From: Lagopus muta
Lineage: Eukaryota > Chordata > Aves > Galliformes > Phasianidae
NCBI RefSeq assembly: GCF_023343835.1
Contig: NC_064444.1
Span: 18,451,219-18,515,218, forward strand
Direction of reading: 5' to 3'
Length of the DNA: 64,000 bases
A model generated the notes under the pieces. It saw nothing but the letters and a program-made list of their open reading frames with translations. It made no database searches and was not told where the DNA came from. The position numbers and the translations under genes were made by a program. This document shows, one piece after another, positions 1 to 13,400 of the stretch (position 1 is the first letter of the stretch; each line of letters opens with the position of its first letter).

Positions 1-960
1 AAAGGGTCACTTTTCACAGAGGTTTGTTACAGACCCGCAGAACTCCTGCAGGATGTGTGCTGGGACACGTGCTCAACATATTCATCAGAAACACAGAATA
101 GGAGGTGAACAGCAAAGTGACCAGGTTTGCTGATGCCACCAGGTTATTCAGGGTAGTAAGTAGAGGCTGACTACCAACAGGCAGAGAAGGACCTTGCAGG
201 AAAGATGAACTTCGGTTCAAATAAATATAAAACAATGCACATAGGCAAAAAAATGACAAGCTCAAGCTGACTGAGGGAGCAAGACAGAGAGAACAGACTA
301 AGCTGATGCTTTCATGGAATTACACCCAACATTTGAAAAGCAAATGAAATATTAGGAAATCTGTGCTAACAACATTCTGATCCCCATCCCAAAAAATAGA
401 ACTGAAAAAGGGCCATGAAATACAGAAGGATGACCAAAAGAGGACGAAGGAAATCAGGATATTTTGACTAGAGACAAAGGAGACAGCTGAGATCTACCAA
501 GAGGTCTGTATGACAGAAATCTACAGTCAAGGTGGCATAAGATTGCTCGCTCATTTCATCTTCAGTGTTAAGAGCAAGTATGTATCAGAAAAAAAAAAAA
601 AAGAAAAAAAAAAGCCAAAACTATCAGGTAGCAAAATTAACAAATGAAAGGAGCTGTTTTCCTACACAGCATGCAGAAAAGCCATGAAACTCCTTGCTCA
701 CAACGTGTTTATGATGACAGATGTACACAAGTCCAGGAAGTCAGAGCAAATCTATGGAAGTGAAGCCCATCAAGCACTACCAAATACAAAGATGCCAGGC
801 CTGGTAGGCCTCTAAGCTGTAAACTACAGAATGCGAGGGCATTTAGAGAAATATCACTTCATACTTGCTTCATTCTTATATTGTTGCATTCATTCCAAAA
901 TAATGACAGTTGAAGATGAGACAAGCAGGGCAATATGGGCCACCCTGCCTGTATGAGCCC
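1..960 (+). mobile_element. Old CR1-clade LINE (L3-like), 3' part
   Basis: Decayed non-LTR retrotransposon in the left flank of WDR59 exon 11. The order of short blocks follows the 3' end of L3-like CR1 elements of amniotes. There is a block about a spliced-off display at 100-170, a 'gaccaaaagaggacgaagg' region near 433, an 'agaggtctgtatgacag' block near 500, and an unusual tail near 860-960 ('cttcatacttg', 'agatgagacaagcag') like the L3 3' end. It is heavily diverged, with no usable ORF and an internal A-run at 588-612. The family match is from memory and no alignment was run. Confidence 0.6.
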
Positions 961-1235
961 TCTGCTCTGGCCCAGCAGAGCTAACCTAGCTTGCTTTAGC
1001 ACTTTGTAATTGCTGCCACCCAGCAGAACTCTGGAATTCCTCCTGCCTGCACCGGGCCAAGTGTCAATGGAAACAGGAGATGAAGCAGAGGGTGCAATTC
1101 CTGCATTTACCTGATACCTAGAATGCCAATAGTCTGGCAGCAACAGAGGTGGCATCTTCAGGGGCAACTGGGCAGTAACTGCTCTTCACCCTCCCCAAAG
1201 CCTTGCATGCTTACTGCTACATGACAAAGTGGCTT

Positions 1236-1265
1236 TACACACGCACACACACGCACACGCACACA
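1236..1265. repeat. (CA)n-type microsatellite
   Basis: Interrupted ACAC/ACGC dinucleotide run just left of WDR59 exon 11, inside the next WDR59 intron. Confidence 0.8.
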
Positions 1266-1453
1266 GGCCTCAGGACAGGCCTCCCTGGGGATGTTTCTCG
1301 TCACATTTGGACTGTAGCTGAAGGGGGAACTGAAGTAGCAGCCTGTTGCTGTGTCTGCAGCCTGAGGATACCAGAAGAGTGACTGGGAGCGTAACGAAAG
1401 GGAGGTGAACCCAGCCTGTAAGAAAACTGCCTGCAGTTCAGGTGTTTACGTAC

Positions 1454-4400
1454 CCTCTGCAGCTGAGAGTCAACCCGCCACATCCGCAGAGTCTGATCAC
1501 GGGACCACGTAACCAGCTGGTAGTCTTTAGAACCTAAAAAGGACAGAAACTTATAGACCCAACCGAAAACTGAGACCGTATCTCTGTGCTGCTTTAAGTG
1601 CAAACAGAAGCAAGCAAGCTGGCAGGGAGGTCGTGTGGATAAGGCACTACACTGAAAGGCAGAACTCACGAATCCTATGATTCCTATCCTGCTTCGAATG
1701 GACCTGGGCCTCCTCCTGCACCACAGTTACCATGCCTCTAAATAGGGTATAATTTACAAATGAAAATAAAAATAAAATACAAAATAAATATGATGAATGT
1801 GATACAGGTTTTCAAACTAGGAATGAACAAGATTGCCCATAAAGTTTATTGATGCAGAAGAAGTGATTTGAGAAGTACTTGAGAAATGGATTCATTTCTA
1901 CATTACTGCAAAGTTGAAACAGGTGATGAACTGAAAGGCATTTTAAGATGCAAACAGTTAAAAACATTCCTACGCTGCAGTAGCCTGGCCCTAGGCATCC
2001 TTTTCCTTCTGAAAGAGCTGCTGATGCCAAGACAAGTTCAGGTTGTAACCAAATACATCTAGACACATACTACTGAGCAGCAGATAAAGGTACCAGGCTA
2101 TTTATGTCCATTTGTAGGCCTTGTGATACAGTTTGAATTTCCCTTGTTAAACAGCTGCTGCTGTTTAGGAATTTGCTGCTGCACAACTGCTTTTGACACC
2201 CCTCTGTGGAGGCACAGTGGCTGTCTAAATACAGCACTGCAGACTCTGTGCAAGGAGATTTGTGCTATCTTGAGGCATCTTGGCTGTCTTTGCACTGAAG
2301 TGGACTGGGAATGCTCGTATGATTAATGTTCCTTGAGAAAAGCATGACTTCCAGCCTTGGTATGTATACATGAATTCAACTGAGACAGTGCAAGTGTGGT
2401 TCAGATCTGCTTGAACATTCACACAAGCTTTCTTAGACTGCACTTTCAGATCCTGTTCTATATTGCTCACATATACAGTTCTATATTGCTTGCCTCTTGT
2501 TCAAAGAAAAGCAAAAAAAAAAACAGAGAAAAGGTGACTTAATTGCATTGCCCCAGCAACCAGCAGCAGAATTGGATTAGAATTCGGGTCTCCTAAATCC
2601 AAGTCCAGCGCTCTGTCAGCTTCACCACCAGTAACTGGCAGATGCACAGGCTCCAAGGTCAGAGATTACAGTACTGAACATCCCTGGGAATGAGAGCAGG
2701 AGTCCCACAGCAGCCCTGAGAACCAGTGCAGGATTCCCATTCACTCACAGACAGCTATGCAGAGCAGAGATGAAACTGACTCCCAGCTCAACTGTGTGCC
2801 AGTAACACCTCCAGTCTGGAGGATCCCACCAGCTCTGTGTGCCTCTACACTGCAAAGCAGTACCATCAAAGCCAGGCATGTTCATTCTGTCGATGGTAGA
2901 TGAGGTTCTGGAATTTCCTATATTTAGCTGCCTACTCTGGAAAAGGCAGTCAGGATTGAACTCTGTCAGCAGCCCCCCCATCCCACGCTCTCCCTCTCCT
3001 GCCTTTGCCAGCATATGGAAAAGGAGGGAACATTGGTTCTGTGGTCACGCTGGAGGCTGCGACCCAGGCAGCAATGCAAGGGGTTAACTGGTTAGCCTGC
3101 AGCTCTGAGCAGGGGGAGGGTGCCTGCACTCATACACCCATCTAATAGTTTGCACAATTTATTCTGAAAGATGCATTTAAAAATAGACTCACAGGGGAGA
3201 GGAAGCAATTAGAGTCACCGCTGACCCACTCAGCATTCGCTGGATTTGCTTTGTTAGCATGGAAACAACAGGGCAATGCTTCTGAGGCCACTGCGATAAA
3301 GTGAGTGGAAAACAGCTGTAGCTTGGGGGGGGGGGAACAGCAGCAGACAGGGGCAGGAAAGCAAGCTGGAGCTGCTCCAAGGAAAGGCAAGAGTCAGAGG
3401 GTGACAACATGAGCATCGCAGCCAGGAGCCATGGAAAGCTGATGGCAGCAGGGCAGGAGAGAGAGCACTGAGCCCAGCCCTGATCTCACCTTCTTTCTGT
3501 TTCCTCCACTGAAACTCCAGCACCACGTCATCATGTCCCACAAAGGTATGAACAGGTGTGTTCAAGTCAAAGACATTCCAGAGAAGTAGGCTGTTCTCTC
3601 GTCGGAGCTGCGGAACCATCACTGTCACCAGCCCATTGCTGAAAGGCTTGAGAAAGAAACACCTTTTGGTTGAGGTACATTGCCCTGCTGTTAGCGTGCT
3701 CTGTAATTCGCACCTACTGCCATCATCCATAAGAACATGTTGATTTTAAATGAGCTCTGCACTAAGCAGAACCAGGCCTAAAGCAGAAGTGACAAGGCAA
3801 CTGCTGTGTAAAACTGGCATCTTAAGAGGGAAAAGATGTAATGTGCTTAGAGTCAACACAGCTCACTTAAGGTTAGCCACTTCTTTCTGCTGCTTTCTCA
3901 GTTATCCACTGTGAGGCTGGAGTGGTTTCAGCATCGACTTTTCACATGGGATCCTTACTGCAGTTTACCAATCACTGCAAGAATTGCTTCCAAGGGGGTG
4001 AGCCTTGGCAGCTACCCTCAGTCATGACTCTCAGAGGAACACTACAACCCGTTCTTACAGCCCCACGAGGGGATGTGGAAAAGGAACCAAAGCCTCAAGA
4101 GACAGTACTGACTTCAGGACATACTCAGATGTCCAGAGAAGAGAACAGGTATGACTAATCTGAAGAACCTTAGCTTCACACAGCTGTGTGTTTGCTCTAT
4201 CAAAAAGCACCACTTCTTGAATCTGACATGCTGTAAGAGCCCAGTGTGCCACAACTAGAGATCTGGGGAGCAGAGAAAGCCCTCAGACAGGGCAAACGTC
4301 TGTGCTACATGTACCAGTGCTGGACATGAGTGAAAAAACAGGACAGCGAGAGCAGCAGCTGCTTTCCAAGCCTCCTGCCCCCAGAGCCAATCACTCACAC

Positions 4401-7400
4401 CTGAGTTTCATCCCCAACAGGATGATGCCAAAGACTGGGATTTCACACTGCCAGTGATTTCTTCTCCTGAATGCCCCCATTGCAGACATCACTTTTCTAG
4501 GCCTTGTAAGCACCATAAGGGACTTTAAAATCAATTTAACATCAAGTAGAAGTGGCGAGAAGCACTGCAGCAGTTCTTTATTTAACATGCCTTCATGATT
4601 TTGCTCTCACAGCATAAGTGGGGCTGGTGGGTGTTTCTCACTCACCGTGTATCTCGCCTTCCAGACAGGAACCTGGCAGGGAAGGATATTGAGGTACTTC
4701 CGAGGCTGACGGTAATCCCAGAACTTTAAAAAGAAAAGAAAACAAAATAAACCAGACAAAACCATCAAGCAGAGGCACAAGTCAGCTGACCATACTTTTA
4801 AAGCTGCAGCTTTCCATGCTGTCATTAGATGTAACACAGTGAGAAATATGCCAGGGTGCACACAGCATCATTAGTAACCCCATTCATTAACAACAGAGAT
4901 GGCCCCAAAGGACAAATACCAAGTGATCAGCATCTGGCAGCAGCTCTTGGAAAACAAGTGATTTGTGGTCATGTCCACAGTGATCGCAGCTCGAGTAATT
5001 AGAGCATGGAGACAGGGAGGCTGCTTGGGCTTCCAGAGCCACGAGGTACCCTGAAGGTCTGGACTAACCCATGTGCCAGTCCAGACTGGAGGCAGGCCCA
5101 CCTTGTTGCTATTGCTAGTTCTGTAAAGAAGAATCTAACCTTTTGCTGTGATAGAATACACACCAATTGCATTCGCCTCAGAGCTTAGCTGAACATGAAT
5201 AAATTCCATTTGGCTGACATACCAAGCACGCTATTCCCCCTCAAGTAAGGCTCTGCAGTGCAATGCTTGCAGACATACTGATAACCCAATTTCACATGAG
5301 TTTGAGAACCCCAGGGGCTGGAGCATGGCTCCCACCAAGTTGCTGCAATCAGCTCGAGGCTGGCAACTCCACACTTTGGGAAGAGGCACTGCTGGCAAGC
5401 AACAGGCAGAGGCAGCTGTTTTCAGTTTCAAATCACTGCAGCTGTGTTAACTGTGGCACATGTGCATCCATCCTGCAATCATTTCTGTGTCTACTTTGTA
5501 AGCACACCCTTGGTTCAATACAAACAGGCTGCCAGAGAACAGACATAAGGATCCAGGATCCAGATCTTGCCAATGGCAAGCACTGCCCAGCGCATTATGA
5601 GAACAGGATCTGCTCCACCATCCTGATGCCTCCCAGGCAAAAGTCCCAGAAGCAATACTTACCCTGACAGAGTTGTCCTGGCTGGAAGTGGCCAGCGTGT
5701 ACTCATTGTCAGGATGCCAATCCAGACCATGGATTTTAGAGAGATGAGCTGCTAAGTATTCGACTGCAGTGCTGGGTTTCTGGAAGGAGAGACATTTTCT
5801 TTCTCAGCAAAGGACTTCCGAAATTTGGCCCAGTTCTCTGGCATAAAAAGCAATGCTTGAACAAGGGCAAGAGGTAGAACACCCTCCTGCCAAGAGAAGG
5901 TATTAGCTCAGTAAAACAGCTGGAAAGGAAGGAAAAGGGCTGTGAAAGGTGAGGTAAATTCCAGTCACCAAGTGCAGCCCTGCACCACACTTTCATGTTC
6001 AGTAAAACAGTTAAGTACTCTGAGATCAGCAGCAAAGTGTAAATGGGCATAATTAATGATCAGAGGGAAGGAACACCTCTCCTACCAAGGAAAGGTTGAG
6101 GAAACTGGTCTTGCTCAGTCTGGAGAAGAGAAGGTTCCAGGGAGACTTCATGGCAGCCTTCCAGTACTTAACAGGAACTTTAAGCAGGAGGGAGGATAAC
6201 TTTTTACATGGGCAGGTAGCAATAGGACTAGAGGGAATGTTTTTAAATTAGAAGAGGGGAGATTTAGGTCAGATGTTATGGGAAGATTCTTCACCCAGCG
6301 TCAAGTGAGACACTGACACAAGTTGCCCAGAGAAGCAGTGGATGCTCCATCCCTGAAGGCATTCAAGGCCGAGTTGGATAGGATCCTGGGCCTTGATCTG
6401 GTGGGTGGCAACCTGCCCATAGCAGGAGGTTGCAACTGGATGAGCTTTAAGGTCCCTTCAATCAAAACCATTTCTATGATTCTATGATAATTTCTGGGGA
6501 GGGATGTTATCAACGTTGTCTTCCGTCTTCTAGGTTCCAGACTCATCACCCCACAAAAGAGACTGCAGATAAAGCAGTATTTTTTTCCCCAGTATTTATC
6601 AGAAGGAAGTCTGCATATGGAAGGTGGGAGTCTGCACATGCACTTCAACAGACCCTCAACTCACCCTTTTGTCCCATATTCGGACATCCCCATCGTGGCT
6701 TGTTGCTAAACAGTTGGCATTCTTCTTGTTCCATTTGACCTGGGAAGCTCCAGCTGCAGCACAAACAAAGCAGGTCAAAATGAGCAATTAAGAAGTGGCA
6801 CAGCACACTCCTGACCCATTATTAGAGCTGCTCCTAGCACAAGAAAGGCAGTTCAGAGGAAAGGTACCCCAGAAGCCAGCAAGAAGCGTGGCATGAAAAT
6901 GAATAACTCCTGATTTCTCATCTTTGTGTTTGTGCCCTGAAGACACTGAAGCAAGGGTGTTCCAATTGCATGCTTGTTGTACCATGGGCTGCACTGGATT
7001 AAGCTCTCCATGCCCATTAGCCCACACAGAGCAACTTCCTCCAGATGAAAACTGCACATGCATTACTCCTCTCTCCAGACCCTTCCACTTTCATTCAAAC
7101 TACCTCCCAGTTCTCAGAGATGGATTCACCTGGCTCCCAACCACCCTCTGTACAACCAGATGCCACACAGGGCGTTAGTGATACTCATCTATTATTAAAG
7201 TAAAGATGTGGAAGACTGTAGTTCAGCCACACTGGGTGGACCAGAAGGCCAACCTAAGAAACTGTCAAAATACACCACAAATCAAAGACATAAGGTGGTA
7301 AAGAAACTGTGAGATGGTCTAGGCATCATGAGGGACTCAGCCAAGGACCTAAAATCAGAGGCTGGCTGGAAATTTCCAATACTAAACTTTGCTCAATGTG

Positions 7401-10400
7401 GATTGTTCAGACATGATAAGAAAAATACATGCTCTGTTCATCCTTTTCTGCCAATATTTTCCAAATATTTTAAGCCATCAGAAAGGTGGGGCCAATGAGA
7501 GATCTGAATGGATCTCATAGCCTGCTGCTACGCCTTCACAACCTACCTCCCGCTGCACAGTGAGCAGATTCATCCTGTCAGTCTGACAAAAAGCTAGTCC
7601 AGAGGTAAAGAGTTGCCAAGAAGCTGCCACTTGATTGAGTTGATCCACTCACTGAAGGGTTCACACAAATGTCTGGACTAGCACTAAACAAAATCAGACG
7701 TGGGAGGAAGGAGGCTCTCTGGGGAGCTGGGTACTGGGCTTGCTCAGCTGACCTATGAAACCTCACCCCAGGCACCAGAACAGAGTGCAGCCTGTCTCTG
7801 ATTCAGTATGATTTTTGCTGCTTCTCGCCAATCCAGAAAGGTTTCTGCACTGCTGTGGTCGAGAGGTTTCCCAGCTGGGAGGGATGGGGAGCCGCTGCAG
7901 ATGTGCAGCCAAAGGAGATCTAAGCAGAACACGAGATGCACGTGACGAGGACTGCTGCAGCACCAGGAACAGCAAGTCAGGAAAAGGACAAGTTTTGATT
8001 CTCATCTATACCTTGCTCCACTCCAACAGACTGCTGGTCAGGATGGACACAGCACTTGCCAGCAGGCAGCATCACAGGTGGCCAGACTGGGCACTGCTAA
8101 CAGCCATGACAGCTGCCCTTCCAGAGCAACTACAGCTCACAGAAAGCATCTTCACGTCGTCGCTGCAGCTCCCAGCACAATGAACGTGCTCCAGTGAAGC
8201 ACCCAGCCAGGGGCAGGCTGGGCAGCTGGCAGCATACCATACCACTGCCTGGAGCATGGTTTAGGTTCTCAATTCAATCAAACATAAAAGGAAAGGAGAA
8301 ATTGCAGACAAGCAGCACAGAGAAGACAAGCAGTGTGGTTAAGCAGGGTAGAAGCTGATCACATTCAGAAGGTACACGTGCTGTTTGACTGCCCTGCTGA
8401 AGGTTCTGGGTGCTTAATTTCATCAGTCTTTCACTCCAGCTTTTAAACAACCCCAATGAGTTCCTTTTCTCTTCCGTTTCCATGCCAAAAACCTCACAGC
8501 TCCAGCAGGCTGGCAGGCAGCAAAGGAATGCAGAAGCTCCTTTCACCCACCGCTAAAAAGCAGCAGCACAAGGAAATTTTTGCACTTCACCCTTATTTCA
8601 CATCCCTTCTGCATTCTGCTCCTCTAATAGGAGCTGTGAACTCCTCTTGGGCTGCTCCTACATAAGACAATCACCCATGGTGGCATTTCCACTATGTTTG
8701 GCCTCAGAGCATGGGAAAAAGGGAGAAATAACAGCAGAGGCACACAACACTGACCTCAGACATCACATATCCACAGCACACTTACCTACTGCAGAGAGCG
8801 AGACTGTAGGCTTCCTGGTGTCTCTGAAATACAACACAGATAAGGTGAGGACCCATGGCACAGCCTAGCAAGTCCAGCCTCCCCAGAGAGCTCCTCACTA
8901 TTCTAGGATTAATTTTATTGTTGCCTCTTGGAATTTAACGCATCTTAATGCTACTACGCTTACTTAAGTGGTAAATCTAGAACTGAGATATGCCACATTA
9001 AATGAAATAAACAAGGAGGTAACCAGCTGAAGGACATCAGCCATTATTGCCAAAAACCACAGCAGCACAGTTAGGCCCGAGGATGGAGACGTGGGAAGAG
9101 AAACACACGAACAGGGTGGCATGCTGCTACTGGGCAGGCAAAGGGAACACTGGGCTCACTGAGGTGTTGCTGCAGGAGGCAACAAAACAGCCTTTCCTAA
9201 AAGGAACAAACAGAACTGCTGAAAAACTCAGCAAAAGCTACTGCTGTGTTTGCCAGGCCCCAACACACCTTGATTGGAGGCAGATGGAGCAAGGACTGCA
9301 GAGCAAAGACTTCATGTCTGTGATACAGTAACAAAATTAATAGGAAATAAAGCCAGCTGCACAGACAGATCAATTTCTGCAGTAGTGTAAGCCAGTGCGG
9401 CACCATGACAACATGCAGCAGCTGGGACATGAATCGAGGCAATAATTCAACACCTGACATTGCTTATCAGGAAGTTACCTGCCCTTCCATGAAAAATACC
9501 ACTGGAAACAAGGAAAACTGCCTTCAGCTTGCTAGGCTGCTGTAAAGCAGAACATTGTCTGAAATGAACCGCACCTCTCTCACTCAGAATTTCTGTCTAA
9601 TCCAAAAGTCCTGCAGGGTTATCTCCCTAGGGCTTCATCAGAGACAGCTGCTTCACCAGGATGTTGCTTTGCTGGAGGCCAGCAGCCCTTGGATCTCACT
9701 GCCCCCGGGAAGCTGAGGCATTATTAGCACACGTGGGATGTAGAGGCTAGTCAGAAATCATCTGAGCAGGCATTTTTTGGACAACTGACACAAGCAAAGA
9801 CAAACTGCTGGAAGGGCACAATGGAGTTAAATCAAGGCTTCCAAAACAGCCTTCAGAGACCTTTTTTTTTGCTTGACACTAAGGTATTATGGCAGAAAAA
9901 ATACAACTGCCAGTTATTGTCTCGCTCTGTCTTTTAATTACACATTAATAATACATTGCCATTCTCAAGCACCATTTAACCAAGGATGTAAGTGCTTCAT
10001 AGGAGCTAAACAAGCCTCAGGGTACCCTGGTGCAGTGGGGTTATGTAATTATCCTTCTATTACAACTGTGCAAGGAAGGCAGAGAGGAACAAAGTGACTT
10101 GCCAGGGGTCATGAAGTGCTGCTGCATGGCCAGCAAGGCAATCCAGGAGTGCCAATGCCAGCTCCTTGTTTCTTAGGTACAGAAAATGAGGTTTTAACTC
10201 CAGTGGGTTTGGACAGATCTGTTACTGTGAAGTAACGCGTGATAGAAAGCGTCCGGAATCCAGGGAAGTCACAAACAAGAAAAGGTTCCTGACTACTGCT
10301 CCCACCACTGAGGGAGTGTCAGCCACAGCCACTGCATTTAGAGGAAAACAACTCTGGAACCATGAAATGATGCTCGTTCATCAAGCTGAAGGGAAAAAAA

Positions 10401-13400
10401 TGTTGAAGAAAATGTCTGGGTTTCAGGAAAAGCTTCCAAGGAAAGATATGTAGAAGTTAGGGAGAGAAGCCAATTGGTACTGCTGCCAATCAGCAGCATG
10501 CCTGTTGCTTAACCATCAGCTATGTGTTTCCCTCCATTGACTCTGAGCTGGCCTTAAAGCAGGGAAACAGAAGCCGTTCTTTGAGACTATGGGAAGTAGA
10601 TGCAGACCCTGCAAGCATGGCCAAAAGCAGGGCCCCTCAGCATGTGCAAGCTGCAAATCATGGAAGTGAGTCCAATGATTTCCCTGAAGTGCAGAAGCAT
10701 CTGGATTCTTACTTGATGTCCCAGATGTAGATGTATGTGTCAACAGAACTGGTGACCAGCAGGTCTGGTTCAAACACTGACCAGTCCAAGTCACTGCAAA
10801 CACAAAGACATCGTAAGTCAACAGAGAAAAGCATCGTTAGCAGCTGTGTCTTGCAAGCTCCAGTACATTTATTTGACAAACTCACAGCTACTCCATGACT
10901 TCTACTCAAACTTTTCAAGTAAAAAGCAAGATCTTAATCATTCCTCTAGGTAAATTCCAAGAAGCACTGAAATGCTTCTAAGTAAATTCCAGTGAAACAT
11001 CACCCTAGCACTGACTTTACAGCTGTCCTGTGTGCTCTCTTTCCTCCACAGGAAAAGGCACAGCACCTTAGTGAACTCCCGCTTATCACACATTCTTGGC
11101 ACCAACCCTTGGTTCTGGAAGGCCTCCCTGTTGGGCTCACCAGCTCACCTGGGATACAAAGAGCCTCCAGGCAGCCCAAACAACTGCCTTTTCAATTTGC
11201 TGCCATTACATCCTGAAGTCAGAAGCTGGAGTAAGACAACACCATTAAAGTGTGCCCTTACTACAGGCAGAGATCTCTATCTCTGAAGTACCACTAACTC
11301 ACTGAGAACTTCATCTTTGGGATTATTTGCTTTAATTCAGCTGCTACCACAGAGAAATGTGGCTGGGATTCAGTTTAATAAGCATGCTGCTGTTTCCCCA
11401 GTGATGGCTGTTGCTCATTACAGGGACTGCAGCCTCAGGCAATGACACTGGAGCTATCGAAGGCTGAGCTAATATACTGGGGAGAGCCACTTCACATCTG
11501 CCAGCTCCTCCAAATGGGAAAGTAAGATGGGGCAGGAGGGACAATGAATAAAAAGAAGCTCAGAGCAGAGCCCACAGTGTTCACTTGTTCCTCACCTGAT
11601 CACACGTGTGTGTCCTTGCAAGGATGTGCAAACTTCCCCATTACCTTCCTTCCACTTATACAGGTCAACTCGCTGGTTGCTCTGAAATACAAAGGGAGAA
11701 GTGAGACTGTGCCAGGCAAACAAGGCAGGACAGGAATCCACATGTCTTGACCAGGTTCCCTTCCCTTTGAATGTCCTGCTAGCAATCATTCCCACTGTGA
11801 GTAACAAAGCCCTTGCTTGACCTAAAGCAGAACAAAGATGAACATACAGGCTGCAAGGCCCCTCAAAAGCCTACACTATATCCACTTGAAATTGGAGATA
11901 AACAAGAACAGGAGAAAAATCTCACTGCAAAACAATTCCACAAACTGATATTCTCAGAACTTTTATTTCTTAACAACAAGCTGTAACTGCAGGCAACAGG
12001 CAGGCACTTTCTTCCTGCAGGAGCAGCCTGGCAGCCTGTTCCTGCTCACAACCAGTTCTCAGCAAGGGAGATGATGGATCACCACTGGTCCTCCTCAGCT
12101 CTCCCTCGATTCCCTTCTGCAACAATCAGGGCCGCTGCCAAATGAGAACAGCACAGTCTGATGGTTTCAGGGTCACCTCCTGAAGGGTACTTCCATTTTG
12201 CCAGGTCAGGGAAAACTAAAAGATGTAAGTGCTTACCACTAACTATAAACCACAGGAGGAAGCCTAATCAATCAATGACAGCGTTATTTAGGGTTTCTTT
12301 ACTTGTCCCAGGAATAAATCCTCCCCCAAACACAGCCACACCATTACTTGAAACTAGACATTGTACTTTAAGTTCATGTTCTGCCCAGGCCAGCTCTCAC
12401 TTTTCTGGGACAGAAATTGCCTTTCTGGGTGCATGCAGAGTACCGAGCACAGCGGGTCGTGAGCCATGACTGGAAATTCACAAAGAAAAGCCAAATCAGA
12501 AAATCCCTAGTTGGAAAGGACCCATAAGGACCACTGAGTCCAACTCCTGACTCCACACACAGAACCAAATAACAGGATTTTAACATTTCATCTGTGTTAG
12601 TCCCTCATTTCCAAGTGCACAGGCAGACAGAGGTAAAGATAGTACAGAAGAGACAAATCTTACATTTTGTGGCTTTTATTTCCTACCCCAAAGCTGTTTC
12701 TCAAGAGTTTGAACTAGCAGACAGATAAAACACTCCAGCCTTCCCTGAAATGGGAGGTCTCCTCCCAGATCAGCAATAATATAACTGCAGTTCTCTAATA
12801 GCTCACAGCAGGGCTACGGAGGAGCTTGGGGCAAGGAAAACTGCTTGCATGTTTCTCACTGAAAGAAAGACTGAAAGGGGTAGAGTGAATTTCAGTGGGA
12901 TTTGTCCAGGACTCCAGAGCTGATGCTACAAGATAAGAACGTCCAGAAGTTTCACAGGCTCTTAGTGGAATACCTCATGTAGGAAGTACTGCCTGTAGCA
13001 GCAGGCATGGCAGGATGACAGCTCCTCCCACCAGCAGCACTTTTATGAAAGTGCTTTCAAAAAAGTGCTTCTCGTGATAAGAATCAGCATATACTTCCAA
13101 CAATTTAATCACCCTCCTGTTCAAGCACTTGTGACCACACAAAAGGAGTAACGAGGATCTAGAATGGAAAACAATAGCATTTCTGAAACAATGGCTTAGA
13201 GTCCCCAAGAATGAGCCAGAGGGCAGACAGAGCCAAGCACAGCAAGAGGACCTGGTTCGGTTCTTCTGGAAATAAGTCAAAGAATGAGAAGCCCTCACCC
13301 ACTCACCAGGACAGGTTTCCCCTCTGACTGCACCACCTCCAATCAGCTGCACTGCAGACAGCATGTAGCTTTCCTCAAGCAGGAGGGAAGCCTTCTGCAC

